A stretch of DNA of 32,911 bases, taken from assembly GCA_964428485.1 (NCBI GenBank), contig CAYRYP010000006.1, positions 1 through 32,911 on the forward strand, read 5' to 3'. The notes under the pieces were generated by a model, which was not told the origin of the DNA, did not search any database, and saw nothing but the letters and a program-made list of their open reading frames with translations. The stretch comes from CAZPAN01 sp964428485. Its GTDB lineage: Bacteria; Actinomycetota; Coriobacteriia; Coriobacteriales; CADBOM01. The position numbers and the translations under genes were made by a program. How positions within the stretch are numbered: the stretch's first letter is position 1; every line of letters begins with the position of its first letter. Below, piece by piece: positions 23,118-30,431 of this stretch.

Positions 23118-23795
23118 CTAGAAGCTCCAGAGATACCCGACACCCCTGACTGTCTTGAGGTGCTGAGCCAGATCGGGTCCGAGCTTGGCTCTGATCCTTC
23201 TGACATGCACGTCGACGGTGCGCGAGCCTCCATAATAATCGAAGTCCCACACGCGATTGAGTAGCGCATCGCGGGAGTAGGTGCGCCCAGGGTGCGTAAC
23301 TAGAAACGCCAGCAGTGCGTACTCCAGATATGTGAAGTCCACCGGCTCGCCATCGATCTTGACCTGGTAGGTGGCCAGGTTGAGGGTGAGGCTGCCCTGC
23401 CTTATAAAGTCGTTGCCGGAGGCCTCCTCGCCAGGCCACAGGAGGTGCCTGATCCTTGCGGACATCTCCTCGTCGGTGGCCTCCCTGTCGGCGAAGTCAC
23501 ATATGATTTGCACCGGGATGCGCAGGCCCTCCATCTGTTCGCGCCCTACCACCAAAAGCAGCGAGAAAGCCTCTTCTTCCGGGGCAAATGCCTCGAGTCC
23601 GGGCAGCGCCTCGATGTCTTCATCGGAGGCGTCTACCACCACCAGGTCGTATCCCGAGGGGACCCTGGCGTCGGGGATCTCCGACAACGGCTCAGAGCCC
23701 CTGTCGCACTTCGCATCCATCGACTGGACCAAACGGGAGATCCTAGAATGCAACCCACCGCGCCTAGACAGAACAAGTATCCTCTTCTGGTGCAT
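23118..23795 (-). CDS. glnR: GlnR-like orphan OmpR-family response regulator
   Basis: 225 residues. The C-terminal winged helix (about 132-224) is strongly like GlnR of Streptomyces and mycobacteria: DFTYLEYALLAFL, HPGRTYSRDALLNRVWDFDYYGGSRTVDVHVRRIRAKLG, TVRGVGYLW. The N-terminal receiver is atypical: Asp55 sits in LVVVDA, but the acidic pair after strand 1 is Ser10-Arg11 and the conserved Lys is not seen. GlnR proteins are known to work as unphosphorylated dimers. No histidine kinase is adjacent. It lies 35 bases after glnA on the same strand and near glnN, which fits nitrogen regulation. ATG at 23795 follows GGAGG. Confidence 0.82.
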   Translation of the reverse strand: MHQKRILVLSRRGGLHSRISRLVQSMDAKCDRGSEPLSEIPDARVPSGYDLVVVDASDEDIEALPGLEAFAPEEEAFSLLLVVGREQMEGLRIPVQIICDFADREATDEEMSARIRHLLWPGEEASGNDFIRQGSLTLNLATYQVKIDGEPVDFTYLEYALLAFLVTHPGRTYSRDALLNRVWDFDYYGGSRTVDVHVRRIRAKLGPDLAQHLKTVRGVGYLWSF

Positions 23796-23830
23796 CGGCC
23801 TACCTCCGTTGCCTTTCTACACTCGCACCA

Positions 23831-25168
23831 TCACAGCACATGGAGATATCTCTCTATCTCCCATTCCGTTACCGTCTTGTTGAACTCGTCGCACTCGGCT
23901 CGCTTGGCCTCGAGCACGTAGTTGAATATATGATCCCCGAGGACCTTCCGCATGAACTCCGACGACTCGAAGCGGTCCAAGGCCTCGGAGAGCGTCGAAG
24001 GCAGCGCCTCGATCCCAACCTCGGCAAGCTCCGAGTGCGTCATCTTGGAGATGTTCATTCCGTCGCATGCCGGCGGGAGCTCCATCTCCTCCTCGATACC
24101 CCTGATGCCGGCCGCCAGCGTCACGGCGAAGGCGAGATAGGGGTTGGCGGCAGGGTCTGCCAGGCGTAGTTCGGCACGCGCGGCGAGCTCCTCTCCGATG
24201 CGGTAGCCGGGAATCCTTATGAGCGCTGAGCGGTTCGAACGACCCCAGCAGACGTAGCGAGTGGTCTCGTCACGCGAGATCAAGCGCTTGTAGGAATTGA
24301 TGTACTGGTTGGTTATCGCCAGATACTCCGGAGCGTAGCGCAAAAGCCCCGCGATGTAGTGCTTTGCCGTCTTAGATAGACCAAGCCCATCCGGATCATC
24401 GGGATCGAAGAACAGGTTCGTGTCTTCATCGTTGAACAACGACTGGTGGATATGCATCCCGCTGCCGTGGAAGTCTCCTCTCGGCATCGGCATGAACGTC
24501 GCATAGACGCCGTGTGCCAGAGCTATCTCCTTAACGACAAGCTTGTAGGTCATCACGGAGTCAGCCATCGAGAGCGCATCGGAGAAGCGCAGATCGATCT
24601 CCTGCTGAGAGGGCGAGTACTCATGGTGGGAGTATTCGACCGGGATGGACATCTTCTCCAGCGTCAAGATCGTGGAACGTCTCAGGTCGGAGGCGTGGTC
24701 GGCGGATGTAAGGTCGAAGTACCCCGCGGTGTCGATGGGCTCGGTGCTGTTCTCATTGGCGAAATAGTAGTACTCGAGCTCGGTGCCGATGTTGGCCGTG
24801 TAGCCCATCGAGGCGGCGTGGGCCACAACCCTCTTGAGCGCGTTTCTGGGGTCACCCTCGAACGGTGTGTGGTCGGGATTGCTGATCTCGCAAAACATCC
24901 TAGCCACTCCGTTTTCCCTAGGCCTCCAAGGGAGCACTTGGAAGGTCGAGGCGATCGGGTACGCCAGGAGGTCTGACTCCTCCACGTTGCTGAAGCCTGA
25001 GATGTAGGACCCGTCGAAACCCATGCCGTTGTCGAGGGCGTTCTCAATCTCGCTGTCGGTAACAGCCATCGACTTGAGGTTGCCGAACACGTCGGTGAAA
25101 CACAGCCTGATGAAGTGAATGTCCCTCTCCTCGATCTGTTTTAGGACGAACTCCCTGTCGTTGAGCAT
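23831..25168 (-). CDS. glnA: Type I glutamine synthetase
   Basis: 445 residues from ATG at 25168, eight bases after AGGAG; GTG codons at 25177 and 25174 are less well placed. It makes glutamine from glutamate, ammonia and ATP. The length and lack of the adenylylation insert indicate the GSI-alpha type. Visible: RLCFTDVFGNLK, FDGSYISGF, GTELEYYYF, HHEYSPSQQEID, FHGSGMHIHQSL, NRSALIRIP and DPAANPYLA. The residue aligned with Arg62 of Bacillus subtilis GS, required there for glutamine feedback inhibition (GFVRIEESD), is Asn61 here (GFSNVEESD), so feedback control may differ. First of the glnA-glnR-(polA) transcript; divergent from glnN. Confidence 0.95.
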   Translation of the reverse strand: MLNDREFVLKQIEERDIHFIRLCFTDVFGNLKSMAVTDSEIENALDNGMGFDGSYISGFSNVEESDLLAYPIASTFQVLPWRPRENGVARMFCEISNPDHTPFEGDPRNALKRVVAHAASMGYTANIGTELEYYYFANENSTEPIDTAGYFDLTSADHASDLRRSTILTLEKMSIPVEYSHHEYSPSQQEIDLRFSDALSMADSVMTYKLVVKEIALAHGVYATFMPMPRGDFHGSGMHIHQSLFNDEDTNLFFDPDDPDGLGLSKTAKHYIAGLLRYAPEYLAITNQYINSYKRLISRDETTRYVCWGRSNRSALIRIPGYRIGEELAARAELRLADPAANPYLAFAVTLAAGIRGIEEEMELPPACDGMNISKMTHSELAEVGIEALPSTLSEALDRFESSEFMRKVLGDHIFNYVLEAKRAECDEFNKTVTEWEIERYLHVL

Positions 25169-25385
25169 CTGCACCACTCCTGCGGGCCGAGATCCCCGTC
25201 GGTACTCTCACCGCCGGGGGCTGATGTTAAACTTAGCTCACTTGAAAATGATAGTTTAGCGAGCGTATTCCCGCCATCGCGAGCAGGAGTAGGTTCGCCG
25301 AACGTAATAATATCGAAAAGAGTCTGAAACATTGCGGGTCTATCGTCACGGAGCGTGAGAGAGCAATCTCGAGAAAGGTTTGGGC
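25169..25385. promoter_or_regulatory. Divergent glnA/glnN control region
   Basis: The region is AT-richer than its surroundings. A 6-bp inverted repeat TAAACT (25228-25233) / AGTTTA (25253-25258) overlaps the only leftward promoter-like pair I can find, CTATCA-17-TTTAAC (-35 at 25249-25254, -10 at 25226-25231). Nearer glnN, GTCAC (25345-25349), six bases, then TGAGA partly resembles the actinobacterial GlnR half-site pair (gTnAC-n6-GaAAC). These are candidates only. TAATAAT (25305-25311) may be a -10 for glnN but has no -35. Confidence 0.35.
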
Positions 25386-27515
25386 ATGCCGAAAATATCT
25401 GAGGAATACGGTAAGAAGGTATTCAACGACCACGTGATGAAGGAGCGGCTTCCATCCGCTACCTACAAGACGCTCAAGTCTGCGATAGACAACGGCGAAA
25501 GGATCACCCCCGAGGTGGCAAACGTCGTAGCCCACGCCATGAAGGAATGGGCTATTGAGCTTGGTGCCACGCACTTCACCCACTGGTTCCAGCCGCTATC
25601 CGGAGTGACCAGTGAGAAGCACGACAGCTTCATTAACCCCACCGCCGACGGACGTGCGCTGATGACGTTCTCTGGCAAGGAGCTCATCCAGGGCGAGCCC
25701 GACGCATCTAGCTTCCCCTCCGGAGGCCTGCGTGCTACGTTCGAGGCCAGGGGCTACACCGCGTGGGATCCCACCAGCTACGCGTTTATCAAGGACGACG
25801 TGCTGTGCATCCCCACCGCATTCTGCAGCTACACCGGCGAGGCCCTCGACAAGAAGACGCCGCTTCTGCGCTCGATGGAGGCCGTCAGCAAGCAGGCAGA
25901 GAGGCTGCTCGCGCTGTTCGGCGAGGACATCGGACACGTGACCACATTTGTTGGACCCGAGCAGGAGTACTTCCTGATCCCGCGCGACAACTACTCCCAG
26001 AGGCTCGACCTCGTGATGACCGGCCGCACGCTCTTCGGCTGCCCGCCGTGCAAGGGACAGGAGCTCGAGGAGCACTACTTCGGCAAGATCAGGCCTAGGG
26101 TCTCGAGGTTTATGAAGGAGCTCGATAGCGAGCTCTGGGAGCTCGGCGTACCGGCCAAGACCAAGCAAAACGAGGTGGCCCCCTCTCAGAACGAGCTCGC
26201 CCCTATCTACGATCAGTCCAACGTTGCCGTCGACGCCAACCTGATCTCGCTTGAGATGATGAAGAACGTCGCCAAGCGCCACGACATGATCTGCTTGACT
26301 CACGAGAAGCCATTCGAGGGGATTAACGGAAGCGGCAAGCACAACAACTGGTCGATCGGGTCGCGCAAGGTCAACTTGCTCAACCCCACCGATCATCCCG
26401 GCCAAAACCTCAGGTTCCTCGTATTCCTCTCCGCGGTCATCGAGGCCGTATACAAGTACCAGGACCTGCTGCGCGCCAGCGTGGCCACCGCCGGCAACGA
26501 CCTGCGCCTCGGCGCCAACGAGGCCCCGCCGGCCATCGTCTCGATCTTCCTTGGCAACGAGCTCGGCGGTCTTGTCGACGCGCTTATTAAGGGCGTGGAT
26601 TACAAGGAGACCGTTGAGGGCTATATGGACCTCGGCGTTAACGTGATCCCCACGTTCAAGCGCGACAACACCGACCGCAACCGCACCTCACCGTTCGCAT
26701 TTACCGGCAACAAGTTCGAGTTCCGCATGCCCGGTTCCGACATCAACCTGGCCGACCCGAACTACGTGATCAACACCGCGGTCGCCAAGGTGCTCAAGGA
26801 CTTCGCCGACGAGCTCGAGGGTGCCGAGAACATCCGCGAGGCCGCGTTCAAACGCGTGGTGAGGTCGCTCACCGAATGCCAGAACATCATCTTCAACGGA
26901 AACGGATACGACGACGAGTGGATCGAGGAGGCCGAGCGCCGCGGGCTGGCAAATCTTTCGAGCACCGTGGACGCACTGCCCGCCCTCATCGCCGACAAGA
27001 ACGTCGAGCTGTGCGAGGAGATGGGCGTTCTCTCCAAGACCGAGATCGAGAGCCGCTACCATGCCAAGCTCGAGCAGTACTCCAAGGTCATCAACATTGA
27101 AGCGTCCACGATGCTCACGATGGCTAACACAGAGTACCTGCCCGCCGTTAGCCGCTACTCCAAAGAGGTGGCTGACTCCGCACTCGCCAAGAAGCAGCTG
27201 GGCATTGAGAGCAAGTCCGAGATTAGGCTCACCGAGCGCCTCGTCGAGGGATTCACCAACATCTCCATTGCCAGCGCCGAGCTTAACGCCAGAGAGAAGG
27301 AGGCCGCTGCCGTCGAGGACGACCTCGAGCGTGCCCGCGTCTACCATGACAAGGTCATCCCCGCGATGACCAACCTGCGCGAGGCAGTCGACGCCATGGA
27401 GCTCATAGTTCCCGATGACACCTGGCCCGTCCCAAGCTACAATCAGATGCTCTTCTACTCCACCAAGTGCCCGCCGTGGGTCTACGAGCACGCCGAGAGC
27501 AAGGGTATCAAGTAG
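25386..27515 (+). CDS. glnN: Type III glutamine synthetase
   Basis: 709 residues from ATG at 25386, seven bases after AAAGG; TTG two codons earlier is unlikely. GSIII enzymes (about 700-730 residues) are dodecamers with little similarity to GSI outside the active site. Seen here: SEKHDSF and GGLRATFEARGY in the N-terminal part, FVGPEQEYFLI, KTKQNEVAPSQNELAPIY, EKPFEGINGSGKHNNWSIG (metal and ATP site), RTSPFAFTGNKFEFRMPGS, and the long helical C-terminal extension. All are diagnostic. Divergent from the GSI gene and its GlnR-like regulator, so both synthetases may share one control region. Confidence 0.97.
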   Translation: MPKISEEYGKKVFNDHVMKERLPSATYKTLKSAIDNGERITPEVANVVAHAMKEWAIELGATHFTHWFQPLSGVTSEKHDSFINPTADGRALMTFSGKELIQGEPDASSFPSGGLRATFEARGYTAWDPTSYAFIKDDVLCIPTAFCSYTGEALDKKTPLLRSMEAVSKQAERLLALFGEDIGHVTTFVGPEQEYFLIPRDNYSQRLDLVMTGRTLFGCPPCKGQELEEHYFGKIRPRVSRFMKELDSELWELGVPAKTKQNEVAPSQNELAPIYDQSNVAVDANLISLEMMKNVAKRHDMICLTHEKPFEGINGSGKHNNWSIGSRKVNLLNPTDHPGQNLRFLVFLSAVIEAVYKYQDLLRASVATAGNDLRLGANEAPPAIVSIFLGNELGGLVDALIKGVDYKETVEGYMDLGVNVIPTFKRDNTDRNRTSPFAFTGNKFEFRMPGSDINLADPNYVINTAVAKVLKDFADELEGAENIREAAFKRVVRSLTECQNIIFNGNGYDDEWIEEAERRGLANLSSTVDALPALIADKNVELCEEMGVLSKTEIESRYHAKLEQYSKVINIEASTMLTMANTEYLPAVSRYSKEVADSALAKKQLGIESKSEIRLTERLVEGFTNISIASAELNAREKEAAAVEDDLERARVYHDKVIPAMTNLREAVDAMELIVPDDTWPVPSYNQMLFYSTKCPPWVYEHAESKGIK

Positions 27516-27542
27516 AGCTCGGCTCACCACAGAGCCTCTCAA

Positions 27543-27574
27543 AAAGGCGTCGGCCATCTCCGGTCGGCGCCTTT
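27543..27574 (+). terminator. Intrinsic terminator of glnN
   Basis: AAAGGCG (27543-27549) pairs with CGCCTTT (27568-27574), with further imperfect pairing inside, then CTCATTTC. It begins 27 bases after the glnN stop. Confidence 0.75.
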
Positions 27575-27637
27575 CTCATTTCAGCGTGCTTTCGCAAAAC
27601 GCGTCTCCCCGTTCGCAGGGAGATGACGAAGCATCTC

Positions 27638-27665
27638 TTCAACATCGACTTCGGATGCATAAAAT
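27638..27665 (+). promoter_or_regulatory. Promoter of htpG
   Basis: TTCAAC (27638-27643), 16-base spacer, TAAAAT (27660-27665). The implied start falls at the left arm of the CIRCE element, the classical arrangement for HrcA repression. Confidence 0.55.
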
Positions 27666-27670
27666 CAGTT

Positions 27671-27697
27671 TTAGCAGTCTAAAGTCGAGAGTGCTAA
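27671..27697 (+). promoter_or_regulatory. CIRCE operator (HrcA binding site)
   Basis: TTAGCAGTC (27671-27679), nine bases, GAGTGCTAA (27689-27697). The CIRCE consensus is TTAGCACTC-N9-GAGTGCTAA, so 17 of 18 arm positions match, with one mismatch in the left arm. It sits directly after the -10 and 48 bases before the htpG start, as expected for HrcA-controlled heat-shock repression. Confidence 0.92.
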
Positions 27698-27744
27698 ACA
27701 CCTAGGGCCCGGCGGCCACGGGGAGAGAGAAGGGGATGACTTCC

Positions 27745-29655
27745 ATGCGTAAGTTCAAAGCCGAGAGCCAGAGGCTACTCGACCTGATGATCAACTCGAT
27801 ATACACCAACAAGGAGATTTTTCTCCGAGAGCTGATATCGAACGCGTCGGACGCCGTAGACAAGCTCTACTTCCAAAGCCTGACCGACAGCTCGATCCAG
27901 CTTGCCCGCGATGATCTGCGCATCGTCATAGACTCCGATGAGGAGGAGCGGACGATCACCATCTCCGACACCGGCGTCGGGATGGACAAGGCCGATCTGG
28001 AGAAGGACCTCAGCACCATCGCGCATTCTGGCAGCCTCGAGTTCAAGACGGACAACGCCGATAGCGACAACAGCGACATCGATATCATCGGACAGTTTGG
28101 CGTGGGCTTCTACTCCGCCTTCATGGTTGCTTCGAAGGTCGAGGTCATCACCAAGAAGTACGGCGACAGCCAGGCCTGGAAGTGGACCAGCAAGGGCGTC
28201 GAGGGCTACACGATCGAGGAGGCAGAGAAGGACCATCACGGAACCGATGTCATCCTCACCCTCAAGACCGACGACGACCAAGAGAACTACAGCCGCTTCT
28301 GCAACCGCGATGAGATCAGGGAACTCGTACGTAAGTACTCCAACTACGTGCGCTACCCCATCCAGATGGAGACCAGGCTGCAGCGCGCGTTGCCAAAGCC
28401 CGAGGACGCCGGCGACGACTACAAGACCCAGTACGAAGACTACATTGAGACCGAAACGCTCAACTCCATGATCCCGATCTGGAAAAGATCGAGGACCGAG
28501 GTCACCGACGAGGAGTACAACGACTTCTACAAGCAGACCTTCCATAGCCATACGGATCCTGCCAAAGTGATCCCGCTGCACGCAGAGGGCATGCTGAGTT
28601 ACGACGCACTGCTGTTCATCCCCTCGCAGAGGCCCTACGACCTCTACAGCAAAGACTTCAAGAAGGGCCCGGCGCTCTACTCCTCCGGCGTGATGATCAT
28701 GGAGCACTGCGAGGATCTGATGCCCGACTGCTTCAACTTCGTGTGCGGCGTCGTAGACAGCCCCGATCTCTCACTCAACATCTCTAGGGAGATCCTGCAG
28801 CAGGACAAGCAACTCCGTGCGATCGAGAGACGCATCGAGAAGAAAATCAAGTCGGAGCTCGAGTCGATGCGCGACACCGACCGGGCAGCCTACGAGGAGT
28901 TCTACGGCAACTTCGGCCGCACGCTCAAGTACTCCGTGTACTCCAGCTTCGGACAGAACTCCGAGCTGCTCGGCGATCTTTTGCTCTTCTACTCGGCGCG
29001 TGATGGGAAGATGGTCACCCTCGACGAGTACGTCGATGCCATGCCCGAAGGGCAGGACAGCATCTACTACGCCGCCGGGGAGACGGCAGAGCAGCTCTCC
29101 AAGACCCCGGTCGTGAAGTCCGTGATCTCGCGAGGCTACGACGTGCTGCTGTGCACCGAGGATGTCGACGAGTTCTGCCTCACCACGATGTACATCTACA
29201 AGGAGAAGCCTTTCAAGAACGTTGCCACAGGAGATCTAGATCTCACCACTGAGCAGGAGAAGGAGCAGGTCAAAGAGGCTGAGGAGCAGAACTCTGGGCT
29301 CCTGGAGGCGATGAAGGAGGCGCTTGGCGACAACGTGACCAGGGTCGCGATCTCCGTCAGGCTCTCGGACGACGATGCGCCTGTGTGCCTCGTGGCCGAC
29401 GGGCCGCTCTCGTTCGAGATGGAGAAAGTGCTCAACTCCATGCCGGATAGCCAGGGGGTCAAGAGCCAGAAGGTACTGGAAGTCAACCCTTCCAGCAAGG
29501 TGTTCGAGACGCTCAAGTCTGCGCAGGAGAGCGGGGATTCGGAGAGAGTCAAGCTGATCTCGAACATCCTCTACAACCAGGCGCTACTCATCGAGGGGCT
29601 CCCGATCGACGATCCCGTCGCATATGCGCAGGATGTCTGCAAGCTCATGTCGTAG
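27745..29655 (+). CDS. htpG: Hsp90-family chaperone HtpG
   Basis: 636 residues from the second ATG (MRKFKAESQ), nine bases after GAAGGGG; the ATG at 27736 directly abuts that site. ATP-dependent cytosolic chaperone. The GHKL ATPase motifs are intact: EIFLRELISNASDAVDKL, DTGVGM, IGQFGVGFYSAFMV and HGTDVILTL, followed by the middle domain (LYSSGVMIMEHCEDLMP, VVDSPDLSLNISREILQQ) and the C-terminal dimerisation domain. Length is normal. Control by HrcA is indicated by the CIRCE element upstream. Its stop overlaps that of the convergent YigZ-family gene by 11 bases. Confidence 0.97.
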   Translation: MRKFKAESQRLLDLMINSIYTNKEIFLRELISNASDAVDKLYFQSLTDSSIQLARDDLRIVIDSDEEERTITISDTGVGMDKADLEKDLSTIAHSGSLEFKTDNADSDNSDIDIIGQFGVGFYSAFMVASKVEVITKKYGDSQAWKWTSKGVEGYTIEEAEKDHHGTDVILTLKTDDDQENYSRFCNRDEIRELVRKYSNYVRYPIQMETRLQRALPKPEDAGDDYKTQYEDYIETETLNSMIPIWKRSRTEVTDEEYNDFYKQTFHSHTDPAKVIPLHAEGMLSYDALLFIPSQRPYDLYSKDFKKGPALYSSGVMIMEHCEDLMPDCFNFVCGVVDSPDLSLNISREILQQDKQLRAIERRIEKKIKSELESMRDTDRAAYEEFYGNFGRTLKYSVYSSFGQNSELLGDLLLFYSARDGKMVTLDEYVDAMPEGQDSIYYAAGETAEQLSKTPVVKSVISRGYDVLLCTEDVDEFCLTTMYIYKEKPFKNVATGDLDLTTEQEKEQVKEAEEQNSGLLEAMKEALGDNVTRVAISVRLSDDDAPVCLVADGPLSFEMEKVLNSMPDSQGVKSQKVLEVNPSSKVFETLKSAQESGDSERVKLISNILYNQALLIEGLPIDDPVAYAQDVCKLMS

Positions 29656-30313
29656 GACTCTGGTCGTCGGACTGCTCTTCCACGTCCTCATCCACATAGC
29701 AGAGACTCTCGTCTCCAACCACGAGCTCTGCGGCACCATTGCAAAGGTCGGACAACCGACTACACACGGTGTCGCAGAGCTCGCTTCGTACTCTCAGCTC
29801 GAGGGTCACATCATCCGCGAAAGACGACGAGAGGAGCTGCACCCCGGTCATTTCACCAATGCGCTTGGCAACCATCTCATAGAGCGGATACGGGATGGAC
29901 GCGAGGACATCGCGGCAGGGTCGCTTGCTCACGATGTGAGCCTTGGCGCATGCCATCTGCGCAGCCTTGGTGTAGGCGCGCATCAGGCCACCGCGCCCGA
30001 GAAGCGTGCCGCCGAAGATGCGCGCAACCACGCAGACTACATCTCTGAGACCGAGCTTCTCTATTACGGTGAACACCGGAAGGCCCGCCGTCCCGTGCGG
30101 CTCCTTGGCGTCGGAGTAGTGCATGACGTTGCCCGCGTCAATGATGTAGGCACTCACGTAATGGCTCGCCTCGGGGATCTGCTCGCGAATACCGCGCCGA
30201 AAGGCTATGGCCTCCTCCTCGCTCTCCACATGCGCGACAAACGAGATGAACCTGCTGCCCTTCTCGTCGTACTCGGAGGTGGCCACCCCGTCTACCGTCT
30301 TAAACCCGTTCAT
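29645..30313 (-). CDS. yigZ: YigZ/IMPACT-family protein
   Basis: 222 residues, the usual size. The signature AKEPHGTAGLPVFTVIEKLGL, then VVARIFGGTLLGRGGLMRAYTKAA (about 67-118), is diagnostic of the UPF0029/IMPACT N-terminal domain; the rest is the ferredoxin-like C-terminal domain. Eukaryotic IMPACT acts on translation control through GCN1; the bacterial role is unsettled. ATG at 30313 follows AGGGGAA. The last 11 bases overlap the 3' end of htpG on the other strand, and no terminator lies between the two genes. Confidence 0.92.
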   Translation of the reverse strand: MNGFKTVDGVATSEYDEKGSRFISFVAHVESEEEAIAFRRGIREQIPEASHYVSAYIIDAGNVMHYSDAKEPHGTAGLPVFTVIEKLGLRDVVCVVARIFGGTLLGRGGLMRAYTKAAQMACAKAHIVSKRPCRDVLASIPYPLYEMVAKRIGEMTGVQLLSSSFADDVTLELRVRSELCDTVCSRLSDLCNGAAELVVGDESLCYVDEDVEEQSDDQSPTT

Positions 30314-30374
30314 GCAGCAATTCCCCTATTGGAGCGGTATCTCAACGAAGAAGATCGAAACCCGTTTCCGCTAT

Positions 30375-30403
30375 CCCGGGCCGGAAATACTTCCGGACCC
30401 GGG
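30375..30403 (-). terminator. Hairpin after the acyl-CoA synthetase gene
   Basis: CCCGGG-CCGGAA (30375-30386) pairs with TTCCGG-a-CCCGGG (30391-30403): 12 bp with a single bulged A and a 4-base loop, starting about 30 bases past the stop at 30432. No T run follows, so termination may be factor-assisted, or the hairpin may stabilise the RNA end. Confidence 0.5.
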
Positions 30404-30431
30404 GTCTGCAATCTTCGAGGTTCGCGCAGTG

